From assembly GCA_019118845.1 (NCBI GenBank), contig DWYE01000069.1, positions 52,233 to 116,232 on the forward strand: 64,000 nt of DNA. The letters run 5' to 3'. Shown here piece by piece: positions 52,754 to 60,825 of the stretch. The position numbers and the translations under genes were made by a program. Source of the DNA: Anaeromassilibacillus stercoravium (GTDB taxonomy: Bacteria > Bacillota > Clostridia > Oscillospirales > Acutalibacteraceae). Numbering within the stretch: the first letter of the stretch is position 1; each line of letters begins with the position of its first letter. The notes beneath the pieces were generated by a model. That model did not search any database. It worked only from the letters and a program-made list of their open reading frames with translations, and was not told the DNA's origin.

Positions 52754-53022
52754 AAAAAAAGCCCCGAACTTTCCAACGAAAGTTCGGGGCGAATTTACAA
52801 ATCCGCGGTACCACCCAAATTCAGCGCTTACGCGCCCTTCAGCCTCCAACAAGGCCTTTGCTTATAACGCAGCCATACGTCCGGTCCTACACAGCGGGTC
52901 AAACCGGCAGCTCGGGGATGAGCTATACACAAGCGCCTTTGCACCAGCTCGCACCACCCGCTGGCTCTCTGAAGAAAAAACGCAAGTCTTATTCCCGTCA
53001 TCGCCTTTTCTCTATAGTATTA
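52754..53022 (-). promoter_or_regulatory. T-box riboswitch (Leu) of leuA
   Basis: Canonical T-box core GGGTGGTACCGCG on the minus strand (forward about 52803-52815), followed by a terminator GCCCCGAACTTTC...AGTTCGGGGC and TTTTTTT (forward 52754-52790). Stem I carries AGAGAGC and a GGTGCGAGC-type loop; the specifier reads CTC (forward 52920-52922), a leucine codon. Uncharged tRNA-Leu would switch leuA on. Confidence 0.95.
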
Positions 53023-53051
53023 ATATTAACGTTTCTTTCCGAAAATGTCAA
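53023..53051 (-). promoter_or_regulatory. promoter of the leuA leader
   Basis: Minus strand: perfect TTGACA (forward 53046-53051), 17 bases, TAATAT (forward 53023-53028). The -35 box overlaps the stop codon region of the upstream phosphatase gene. Confidence 0.85.
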
Positions 53052-53782
53052 CCCTCCGGCGGCGCATTTTTTCCATCCAATTGTTGGCCTTTGTTTCGAT
53101 AGGTCCGGTCCGCCGCCTCGCGCGCTAGGTCGATGATGAATTTTTCGTCGCCGCCCCTTGCGCTGCGTCCAGCCGGGATAGTATCATACACCTCTGCCAC
53201 CATGGAACGCATCCAAAGGCCCGGCGTAATCCGCAGGGAATAGCCGCAGCCGTTCTCGGTCATCCAGTCATAGAAGCTGGCGCGCGGAAGGCCGTACGCA
53301 GAAAGGATGGACATCAGCGTGCCTCCATGGGCCACAACCACGGCCGATGTGGTGCCGGAGCGCATCAGCTCCTCCACCAGATTCTCAAAAGCGGCGCAGG
53401 TGCGCTGCACCAGCACGCCGGTGCTCTCGCCGTTCGGCGGGGCCACGCTGTGGCTGCTCTCCATCCACTGCAAGAAGCTGGGGTCTTCCTCGGCCAATTG
53501 CTTGGCGGTCTTTCCTTCCCAATCACCAAAGTCGCACTCGCGGAAACCGTCCACCAGCACGGGCTCTGCCTCTGGATACAGGATGCGCAGGGTGTCTATA
53601 CAACGGCGCATCGGGCTGCAGTAATAGGCTTGCGCCTCGGGATACTCGTATTTTTCTTTGAGATCCTGTAAAGCCCGAATCCCCTCCGCGGCGAGCGGGG
53701 AGTCCGTCCGGCCGATGTACTGCCCCAGCAGGTTCCCCTCCGTGATTCCATGCCGGATCAAATGAATGGTATAGGATTTCAT
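53048..53782 (-). CDS. histidine phosphatase family protein
   Basis: 244 residues of the phosphoglycerate mutase-like phosphatase family. Catalytic RHG in IHLIRHGITEGNLLGQYIGRTD, CSPMRRCIDTLRILYP (Arg), GFRECDFGDWEGKTA (Glu) and VVAHGGTLMSIL (second His). This resembles CobC-type alpha-ribazole phosphatases and broad-specificity phosphatases; substrate cannot be told. No strong ribosome binding site before the ATG. Upstream of the leuA promoter. Confidence 0.88.
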   Translation of the reverse strand: MKSYTIHLIRHGITEGNLLGQYIGRTDSPLAAEGIRALQDLKEKYEYPEAQAYYCSPMRRCIDTLRILYPEAEPVLVDGFRECDFGDWEGKTAKQLAEEDPSFLQWMESSHSVAPPNGESTGVLVQRTCAAFENLVEELMRSGTTSAVVVAHGGTLMSILSAYGLPRASFYDWMTENGCGYSLRITPGLWMRSMVAEVYDTIPAGRSARGGDEKFIIDLAREAADRTYRNKGQQLDGKNAPPEG

Positions 53783-53900
53783 AAAACAGCGGCGGAGCCT
53801 ATTGCCCGCCGTCCACCACCTTTCAAAATAACATTTCCATTGCTACTTGTTCTTGTGTCTTAGCGAGCAAATCACACTGCATCTAGTGGTTTACAAAATG

Positions 53901-53928
53901 TTGTATTTAGTATATACTTTACTATACG
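53901..53928 (+). promoter_or_regulatory. possible promoter and palindrome before the XRE regulator
   Basis: TTGTAT, 16 bases, TATACG. Between the two boxes lies the perfect palindrome AGTATATACT (53909-53918), a possible operator for autoregulation. The 358-base gap to the regulator start at 54141 holds no other recognisable feature. Confidence 0.4.
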
Positions 53929-54140
53929 TTATTCTGCAAAAAATACGCTTTTTCGACGCGCGCTGCGTGTGCCCCGGCCAAATAATGGGTCGAAATGGGG
54001 CTTTTGATCTACAGCGGAAACGCAGAGCATAAAGGATTTTGGAATTTTGCGGTTGCGCGGCTCTTGCTTATGATTTGATAGGATGCACTCGCTTTGGAGC
54101 GCGTCTTGAAATACTTTCCAACATAGGGGTGGAGAACAGC

Positions 54141-54881
54141 ATGAACAGTCATTTTCCAAGGATTATCACGCTGCTGCGCAAGGAGCGCGGTTTAAGCCAA
54201 AAAAGCGCCGCGGAACAGCTGGGTGTTTCCCAGGCGTTGCTTTCCCACTACGAAAAGGGCATCCGGGAATGTGGGCTTGAATTCGTTGTAAAGGTCGCGG
54301 ACTTCTACAACGTCTCCACCGATTATCTCCTTGGCCGCTCCCCACACCGCAGCGGCGCTATGATCACTGTGGAGGATCTCCCGGAACCGGACGCCGCTGG
54401 CAAGGAAAATGTGTTTAAGGGCAGCCTTTTGCCCACCTTAAATAAGAAGCTGATCGCCAATTCCCTGAATGTGATCTATGGCATTCTGCAAAAATGCAAC
54501 AACAAGCACCTGACCACAGAGATTTCGTCCTTTTTGAGCGTTGCCGTATACAAGGCGTTCCGCCTGTTGTACTCGGCCAACGGGAAAAATCCGCAGGGCT
54601 TGTTCTCCGTCCCGCAGCGGTTGAGCGACGGCCGCTCCAACGCAGCGCAGGACGTCGCCATTTCCAATGCAGAGGCGCTCGCCTGTGGGGAAGATGTGGA
54701 CGAGATGGAAGGGCTAAGGAAAGACCAAGCCCCGCTTCTCTCCCCGGAACAGATCTCGGAGGAATACCCGCTCTTTGCCTCTTCCCTGTTTAATCTAATC
54801 CAAAACGCGGAAGGCCGGATGGGCGGCGGGAAAAAGCCCGCAGAAAAAACGCACGCCCTGCATTCGATCGTCCGGAAGTGA
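54141..54881 (+). CDS. XRE-family transcription regulator
   Basis: 246 residues. Cro/C1-type helix-turn-helix at residues 5-65: IITLLRKERGLSQKSAAEQLGVSQALLSHYEKGIRE, followed by LEFVVKVADFYNVSTDYLLGRS. The remaining 170 residues are mostly helical (LTTEISSFLSVAVYKAFRLLY) with an acidic middle and a basic end, and have no recognised ligand domain. GGAG precedes the chosen ATG; the frame is open further but lacks a site. Target genes unknown. Confidence 0.88.
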   Translation: MNSHFPRIITLLRKERGLSQKSAAEQLGVSQALLSHYEKGIRECGLEFVVKVADFYNVSTDYLLGRSPHRSGAMITVEDLPEPDAAGKENVFKGSLLPTLNKKLIANSLNVIYGILQKCNNKHLTTEISSFLSVAVYKAFRLLYSANGKNPQGLFSVPQRLSDGRSNAAQDVAISNAEALACGEDVDEMEGLRKDQAPLLSPEQISEEYPLFASSLFNLIQNAEGRMGGGKKPAEKTHALHSIVRK

Positions 54882-54939
54882 CCGCTGGAAATCAATCCCA
54901 TTATAGCAGGAACCCTTCTAAAATGCAAACAATCGTTTG

Positions 54940-54974
54940 AACGCCGTCCCACAGAACGTGGAACGGCGTTTTTG
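54940..54974 (+). terminator. terminator of the XRE regulator gene
   Basis: AACGCCGTCCCAC pairs with GTGGAACGGCGTT (one mismatch) around a five-base loop, followed by TTTTTG. Confidence 0.85.
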
Positions 54975-55093
54975 CGTCTTCTTTATCCCTGTAGAAAAAA
55001 CTGAGAGATTCCCAAAACCTCCTTTTCCGCCATCCGCATCAAGGCAATCCAGCCGGGCATAAGGCGGCCTTCGCCAACGCGCCACGTTTTTCT

Positions 55094-55531
55094 TCAGCCG
55101 TGCTGCTCCATACGGTGGCGGGCCAACAAGCGTCGCGTCTCTTGACGGCCGCGCGGCGTCAGCTCCGCATACCCTTTGCGCAGGACGGGCAAATTGAATA
55201 GGCACCCCTCCACCGTGCGCGACGCTTCCAACGCCGTATGGCAGAGCAGCTCGTAGATTTTACTTTTATAATAGACGATGTGGTCGCCCGCCACCCAAAC
55301 CGGTGCGTCAAAGTCAATGGAAATCAAACCACGTTCCTCCAAGCCGCGCAGGGCCTCCCCGCGCTTCTTGACCAGTCCCATTTCCTCCTCAGGGTGTTCC
55401 ATATACACATTGTCCAGTGCGGTCATAACCAGTTCTTTTTCTGCATCGTTGTGCAATTCAAACCGCGCCATGGGGAAGCGGGCTCCCCGCATGCACAAAA
55501 GCAACTCTTCCTGCATTTCTGTCAATCGCAT
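55094..55531 (-). CDS. small protein of unknown function, winged-helix-like
   Basis: 145 residues. No family recognised with confidence. The middle (KRGEALRGLEERGLISIDF) and the end (LRKGYAELTPRGRQETRRLL) read like the helices and wing of a winged-helix DNA-binding domain; the N-terminus MRLTEMQEELLLCMRGARF is amphipathic. Its ATG follows the stop codon of the GH3 gene with no gap (TAG-ATG), so it is translated from the same mRNA. Confidence 0.75.
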   Translation of the reverse strand: MRLTEMQEELLLCMRGARFPMARFELHNDAEKELVMTALDNVYMEHPEEEMGLVKKRGEALRGLEERGLISIDFDAPVWVAGDHIVYYKSKIYELLCHTALEASRTVEGCLFNLPVLRKGYAELTPRGRQETRRLLARHRMEQHG

Positions 55532-56827
55532 CTATCCTACAACCCTTTCCAATTGATATTGTGTACAGCATTTCATCGCCAAAATCCGCAGCACCGATTC
55601 GTCCAGCCGTTCCTCCGTCACGGTCCCGTCTTGCACAGCAGCCAAGAGTGCGTTGTAATCCGCCTGCAAATCGGAGGATAACAGCAGGTCGTTGCCCGCG
55701 TTGATCGCCGCCGCACAGGGGTTTTCCCCTCCGGTATATGCCGGGATCGCCTCCATCGACAGATCATCGGTTAAAATCAACCCCGTAAAGCCGAGGTCCT
55801 CACGCAAAACCCGGTGTACCTCGGGCGAAAGCGAGGCCGGATGCTCCGAATCCATGCAGTTCACGATGTTGTGCGACACCAGAACCATCGGCGCGCCCTC
55901 TTCAATGCCCGCCGCAAACGGCAAAAAGTCCGATTCCATAAACGTCTCGTAGGGACGGTGATCGACCGCTATCCCCGTGTGGGTATCCACATTGTTCCCA
56001 TAGCCGGGAAAATGCTTCAATGCACAGGCCATCCGCTGCTGGTTGTACGTGGCCACGGAGTTCTTCACATAGTCCGCCGTTTCCGCCGCCCCTTGGCCGA
56101 ACGTCCGCGCATACATGAAGTCGGAGGGGTTGGTGGACACATCCGCTACGGGCGCGAGGTTGACATTCAACCCGAGCGATTGCAGCAACTGCGTCTTCTG
56201 GATGGTATCGTCTACGATGGCTTGCATACCGCCCGCTTGGAACACCTGCTGCGGCGATTGGAACGGTTTTGGCGCAAGGTTCGCATTGCAGCTGACACGC
56301 ACAACCGTACCGCCCTCTTCGTCCACAGCCAAAAACATCGGGATCTTGCTGGCCTGCTGGTAGGATTCCATCTCGGCACAGACCTGTTCCGCCGTTTTGC
56401 CATCAAAATCCTTTGCAAAGAGCATAAAACCGCCAGGCTGGTACGTCTGCACCGCCGCCAGCGCATTTTCCGAAGGGCAGCGGAACAGGAATACCTGTGC
56501 CACCTTTTCCTCCAGAGTCATGTTCTCCAGCAGTTCCTGCGCCTCCGGATATCCCTCTGCAAAAAGCTCTTGCGTCGTTGCTGGCCCAGCTGGAACAGCA
56601 GATTGTCCCGAAGATGAAGCATCGCTCTCTTCGGAAGCACTGCCCTCCGGCTCTTCTGGTCGCTCCTCTGTCTCGGCCGGAGGAGCGCTGGATTCGCTTT
56701 CCGACGGAACGGACATACTGGATGATGACGAATTCGGTTCCTCCGTTTTCGCTGGGCCCGCTGCACATCCCACAGCGAAAAGCAATAGGACGGCTATCAT
56801 AAGAAATAGGACGCTTCTCCGTTTCAC
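55532..56827 (-). CDS. GH3 beta-N-acetylglucosaminidase-like lipoprotein (NagZ type)
   Basis: Probable extracellular N-acetylglucosaminidase acting on peptidoglycan fragments. 431 residues. Lipoprotein signal with lipobox (LLFAVGC, Cys21), about 60 residues of Ser/Glu/Pro-rich linker, then the GH3 barrel: MTLEEKVAQVFLF, FAVDEEGG-type LAVDEEGGTVVR, CALKHFPGYGNNVDTHTG (NagZ catalytic His/Asp loop) and LILTDDLSMEAI with the nucleophile Asp. Start GTG after GGGAGG. Substrate inferred from the KHFPG...DTH motif. Confidence 0.9.
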   Translation of the reverse strand: MKRRSVLFLMIAVLLLFAVGCAAGPAKTEEPNSSSSSMSVPSESESSAPPAETEERPEEPEGSASEESDASSSGQSAVPAGPATTQELFAEGYPEAQELLENMTLEEKVAQVFLFRCPSENALAAVQTYQPGGFMLFAKDFDGKTAEQVCAEMESYQQASKIPMFLAVDEEGGTVVRVSCNANLAPKPFQSPQQVFQAGGMQAIVDDTIQKTQLLQSLGLNVNLAPVADVSTNPSDFMYARTFGQGAAETADYVKNSVATYNQQRMACALKHFPGYGNNVDTHTGIAVDHRPYETFMESDFLPFAAGIEEGAPMVLVSHNIVNCMDSEHPASLSPEVHRVLREDLGFTGLILTDDLSMEAIPAYTGGENPCAAAINAGNDLLLSSDLQADYNALLAAVQDGTVTEERLDESVLRILAMKCCTQYQLERVVG

Positions 56828-56864
56828 GTTTGTCCCTCCCGGCCTTCCGGCCCTTGTAAAGCAA

Positions 56865-56895
56865 AAACAACCTGCCGAAAGACCCGGCAGGTTGT
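56865..56895 (-). terminator. terminator of the glycogen operon after glgA
   Basis: AACCTGCCG pairs with CGGCAGGTT (nine pairs plus ACA/TGT extension) and on the minus strand continues into TGTTTTTGCTTT. Confidence 0.85.
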
Positions 56896-56940
56896 TTCCT
56901 TTTGCCAGAGTGTATGTTCAAACACACTCTATCACAAATT

Positions 56941-58365
56941 TCATTCTTTGACAAGTTCGCGGTACAAACGGATGTATTCGTTGGCGGATTTGCCCCAGCT
57001 GTTGTCGCAGCGCATGGCGCGCTCCACGAGAATTCTCCAGCCGTCGCGGTTGTAATATCCGTCGATTGCGCGATGCAACGCATGGAGCATGTCGCCGCTG
57101 TTGTAGGTACGGAACGTAAAGCCGTTGCCGTAGCCGTCGCCGCTGTCCTGGATGGAGTCCTTCAGGCCGCCGGTTTCGCGTACCACCGGGATCGTGCCAT
57201 AACGCAGGGAAATCATCTGCGCCAGACCGCAGGGCTCACTCTTGCTGGGCATCAGGAAAATGTCCGCACCCGCATAAATCTTGCGCGACAGCTCCGGAAC
57301 AAACCCGAAGCAGGCGCACAGCCGGCCCGGGTACTTGTTCTGCATATCGCGGAAGAAGTTCTCATATTCAAAGTCGCCCGAACCCAGAATGACGAACTGG
57401 GCGTTTGTCTCCCACATCAGCTGATCCAGCGCCTCTTTGACGAGGTCAAGGCCCTTATGGGCCACCATGCGGGTGACCATACCGATCAACGGCACATCCG
57501 GGTCCTGGGCCAGGCAGAGGCGTTCTTGCAAAGCGCGCTTGTTTTCCGCCTTGTTGCTGAAATCGTCCGCCGAATAGTTGGCGTAGATATCCTTATCCGT
57601 CGCCGGGTCATAGCTGACCGTATCGATGCCGTTCAGGATGCCGGTGAGCTTCCAGGAACGCTCCCGCAGGATGCCGTCCAGCTCGTGGGAGTACCACGGG
57701 TCGAGGATCTCCTGCGCATACGTCGGGCTGACGGTTGTCACGCGGTGCGCAGTTTCAATCGCACCCTTCATCAGGTTGACGCAATCGTCATATTCCAGGA
57801 TATGGTTCTCCGACTTCGGGATGCCGAGCACGTCTTCGACCAATTCTTTGCCATATTTCCCCTGGTACTGGATGTTATGGATGGTGATAATCGTCTTGAT
57901 GCCACGGTACCACTCGTTGTTCGCATAGAAGATGCTGTAATAGATCGGCACAAGGGCGGTTTGCCAATCGTTGCAATGGATGATGTCCGGCTTAAAGTCG
58001 ATATAGGGCAGCATCTCCAATGCAGCGCGAGAGAGGAATGCAAAGCGCTCCGCATCGTCATAGTGGCCGTAAAGCCCCTTGCGCTTAAAATAATACTGAT
58101 TGTCGATCAAATAGTAAATCACGCCACCGGACCGTGCCTCGAATACACCGCAATACTGACGCCGCCATGCCACCGGCACGGACAGGCTGGTGACAAAGCG
58201 CATGTTGTCGCGCAGCTCCTGCGGGACCTCTTCATACAGCGGCATCACGACGCGGCAGCCAATCAGCCGCTCGCGCAATGCCTGGGGCAAGGACCCCGCT
58301 ACGTCTGCTAAGCCGCCCGTAGCGGCAAATGGCCGCGCCTCACTGGTACAATACAATACTTTCAT
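56941..58365 (-). CDS. glgA: glycogen synthase GlgA
   Basis: GT5 ADP-glucose glucosyltransferase that elongates alpha-1,4-glucan. 474 residues. KVLYCTSEARPFAATGGLADVAGSLP carries the KxGGL-type ADP-glucose motif (here ATGGL), HCNDWQTALVPIY, TIHNIQYQGKYG, NGIDTVSYDPATD and the C-terminal PSKSEPCGLAQMISLRYG with the catalytic Glu. The ATG with GGAGGA upstream gives the canonical MKVLYC start. Last gene of glgB-glgC-glgD-glgA. Confidence 0.96.
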   Translation of the reverse strand: MKVLYCTSEARPFAATGGLADVAGSLPQALRERLIGCRVVMPLYEEVPQELRDNMRFVTSLSVPVAWRRQYCGVFEARSGGVIYYLIDNQYYFKRKGLYGHYDDAERFAFLSRAALEMLPYIDFKPDIIHCNDWQTALVPIYYSIFYANNEWYRGIKTIITIHNIQYQGKYGKELVEDVLGIPKSENHILEYDDCVNLMKGAIETAHRVTTVSPTYAQEILDPWYSHELDGILRERSWKLTGILNGIDTVSYDPATDKDIYANYSADDFSNKAENKRALQERLCLAQDPDVPLIGMVTRMVAHKGLDLVKEALDQLMWETNAQFVILGSGDFEYENFFRDMQNKYPGRLCACFGFVPELSRKIYAGADIFLMPSKSEPCGLAQMISLRYGTIPVVRETGGLKDSIQDSGDGYGNGFTFRTYNSGDMLHALHRAIDGYYNRDGWRILVERAMRCDNSWGKSANEYIRLYRELVKE

Positions 58366-58414
58366 ATTTGACTGTCTCCTCCTTCTTTTCCATGCTGCAC
58401 GTCGCGCGGCCGAA

Positions 58415-59533
58415 TCAGACCACGCTTCCTTTGCTGATAAAGACCGGATAAGACTGGAATCCCATGAGGGAACGGTCGTTCTTAATGACAACGTCCTTGT
58501 CAATCACAACATAGTTGAGTTTACAGTTCGGTCCGATCTCGCTGTCCTGCATAATCACACAGTTCTCCAACTTGCTGCCCTTATCGACCTTCACCCCGCG
58601 GAACAACACGCAGTTTTCCACAGAACCTTCGATTACGCAGCCGTCCGCCACAAGGGAGTTGCTGACGTTTGCGCCGAGGCCATACCGGGCGGGCATATTG
58701 TCACGCACCTTGGTATAGATCGGGCGGTTCGGGTCAAACAGCTGGCTGCGCACCTTGGGCAGCATCAGGGCCATATTTGCCTCAAAATAGGAATTCATCG
58801 AGCAGATATTCTGCGCAAAGCCCGTGAATTCATAGGCATAAATGCGGAACTTCTCGATATTCCGCTGTAAGAAATCACGTTTAAAATTATACAAATTGCG
58901 GCTCACACACTCGGTCACCATCTGGATCAACAGGTCGCGGCGCATCAGCAGCATGCTCATGCCAAAATTGCACTCGCCGCTCTGCCGCGGGCTGATGACC
59001 ATATCCCGCACACGGCCATCCGGATCGATGGTGTATACCGAAGGATTGCTGATCATCTTCGGCAACTTCCCATAGCGGTAAATCACAGTGATATCCGCCT
59101 GGTTCTTTAAGTGGAAAGCCATTACATCGCGATAGTCGATGTTGCAGATTACATCACAGTCGCTCAGAATGACATATTCCTCTTGGGAATTCGTCAGAAA
59201 CCGCATGCTGGATTCCAGGGACTCAACCCGGCTGTTGTTGATCAAGGACTCATGGCCGAACGGGGGAAGCATGAACAAGCCCGCGCTTTTGCGGGACAAA
59301 TCCCAAGCCTTTCCGGAGCCAAGGTGATCCATCAGGGACTGATAATTGCCCTTTGTGACAACACCGACCTTGTTAATGCCAGAATTCACCAAATTCGACA
59401 GCGGGAAATCAATCAGACGGTACCGTCCACCAAAGGGTACAGAACCCATGGTGCGTTTCTCCGTCAATTCCCGGATCTTTTCCTCGTGGACATTGGCAAA
59501 CAGAATTCCCAGTATATTGTTTCCGCGAATCAT
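58415..59533 (-). CDS. glgD: glucose-1-phosphate adenylyltransferase, GlgD subunit
   Basis: Non-catalytic or regulatory partner of GlgC in Firmicutes. 372 residues. Nucleotidyltransferase-like N-terminal half with the G-rich loop eroded (NNILGILFANVHEEKIRELT instead of GGxGxRL), RLIDFPLSNLVNSGINKVGV, and a left-handed beta-helix C-terminus with hexapeptide turns (SLVADGCVIEGSVENCVLF). The loss of the catalytic loop is the normal mark of GlgD. Start overlaps the glgC stop by four bases. Confidence 0.95.
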   Translation of the reverse strand: MIRGNNILGILFANVHEEKIRELTEKRTMGSVPFGGRYRLIDFPLSNLVNSGINKVGVVTKGNYQSLMDHLGSGKAWDLSRKSAGLFMLPPFGHESLINNSRVESLESSMRFLTNSQEEYVILSDCDVICNIDYRDVMAFHLKNQADITVIYRYGKLPKMISNPSVYTIDPDGRVRDMVISPRQSGECNFGMSMLLMRRDLLIQMVTECVSRNLYNFKRDFLQRNIEKFRIYAYEFTGFAQNICSMNSYFEANMALMLPKVRSQLFDPNRPIYTKVRDNMPARYGLGANVSNSLVADGCVIEGSVENCVLFRGVKVDKGSKLENCVIMQDSEIGPNCKLNYVVIDKDVVIKNDRSLMGFQSYPVFISKGSVV

Positions 59534-60753
59534 TTTGACCCCTCCTCTGCAAGTGTATCCGCATCAATCATCGCCTTGGGGGGTACGGTTGTGCCCGGAG
59601 CTAGGACGCAGCCGCTACCAACGACCGCAACACCCCATTCGTCCTTATTTTCCATGTCTTCCGGCCGCGCGCCGACGACGCTGCCTTTGCCGATGACCGC
59701 ATTCTCTGCGACAATGGCATATTGGACAATGGCGTTCTCTTCTACGCGCGCGCCCGGCATGATGATCGAATCCTTGACCTGTGCGCCCGGAGCAATGTAC
59801 ACGCCGGCAAACAGGACGGCAAAGTCGATCTCGCCATAGACATTACATCCCTCTGCCACCAGGGAATTTTGCACCTTGGCGTCTTTTGCAACATAATGCG
59901 GCGGCATAACCGGGTTGCGGGAATAGATCTTCCAGCTCTCTTCGCTCAAGTCCAGATCCACATTGGGATTGAGCAGGTCCATATTGGACTCCCAGAGGCT
60001 TTCAATGGTCCCAACATCCTTCCAATACCCCTGGAACGGATAAGCGAACATACGCTCGCCTGCGTTCAACATGGCCGGCAGGACGTCTTTGCCGAAGTCG
60101 TTGGAGGATTTCGGATTGGCCTCGTCCTCTTCCAAATATTTGCGCAGTTTGCTCCAGGTAAATACATAAATACCCATGGAAGCCTTATTGCTCTTCGGCA
60201 CCTTTGGCTTCTCGTCGAACTGATAGATGGAACCGTCCTCGTTCGTATTCATAATGCCAAAACGGGACGCCTCTTCCATGGGGACTTCGATGACGGCAAT
60301 CGTACACGCTGCATCGTGTTCCTTATGGAACGCCACCATCTTGGAGTAATCCATCTTATAGATATGGTCGCCGGACAGGACCACTACATAATCGGGATTA
60401 TAGCGCTCAATAAAGTTGATGTTCTGATAAATCGCGTTAGCTGTGCCCTTGTACCAGTCGGACTTGCGGCTGCGCTGATACGGCGGCAGGACGCGCACAC
60501 CGGCGTTCATACTGTCGAGATCCCACGGTTGGCCGCTGCCTATGTACTCGTTGAGCAACAGGGGTTGGTACTGGGTAAGGACGCCCACGCTCTCAATGCC
60601 GGAATTCACACAGTTCGAGAGCGGAAAGTCGATAATACGGTATTTGCCACCATATGGAACAGCGGGTTTTGCCAGGTTTTTCGTGAGCACGCCCAACCGG
60701 CTGCCCTGGCCGCCTGCAAGGAGCATGGCGACGACTTCTTGTTTTGGCATCAT
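59530..60753 (-). CDS. glgC: glucose-1-phosphate adenylyltransferase GlgC
   Basis: Makes ADP-glucose from ATP and glucose-1-phosphate, the control step of glycogen synthesis. 407 residues. VAMLLAGGQGSRLGVLTKNLAKPAVPYGGKYR has the intact nucleotide loop and catalytic Lys; LSGDHIYKMDY, FDEKPKVPKS and GYWKDVGTIESLWESNMDLL are family hallmarks. The ATG nine bases after AAGGAGG is chosen over an in-frame ATG at 60777. Coupled to glgD by overlapping ATGA. Confidence 0.97.
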   Translation of the reverse strand: MMPKQEVVAMLLAGGQGSRLGVLTKNLAKPAVPYGGKYRIIDFPLSNCVNSGIESVGVLTQYQPLLLNEYIGSGQPWDLDSMNAGVRVLPPYQRSRKSDWYKGTANAIYQNINFIERYNPDYVVVLSGDHIYKMDYSKMVAFHKEHDAACTIAVIEVPMEEASRFGIMNTNEDGSIYQFDEKPKVPKSNKASMGIYVFTWSKLRKYLEEDEANPKSSNDFGKDVLPAMLNAGERMFAYPFQGYWKDVGTIESLWESNMDLLNPNVDLDLSEESWKIYSRNPVMPPHYVAKDAKVQNSLVAEGCNVYGEIDFAVLFAGVYIAPGAQVKDSIIMPGARVEENAIVQYAIVAENAVIGKGSVVGARPEDMENKDEWGVAVVGSGCVLAPGTTVPPKAMIDADTLAEEGSK

Positions 60754-60825
60754 AATGAGATTCCTCCTTGGCTTCATATTTCATTGTGAAGGGATTTCCA
60801 TGTATCAACGTCCGCCAAATGGCGG

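Noticed and set aside
51201..53102. A 633-codon open frame opposite leuA
   Set aside because: Runs through leuA, the T-box leader and a promoter in antisense; no start signals. Similar large antisense frames opposite gdpP, ddl, glgA and glgB were rejected for the same reason.
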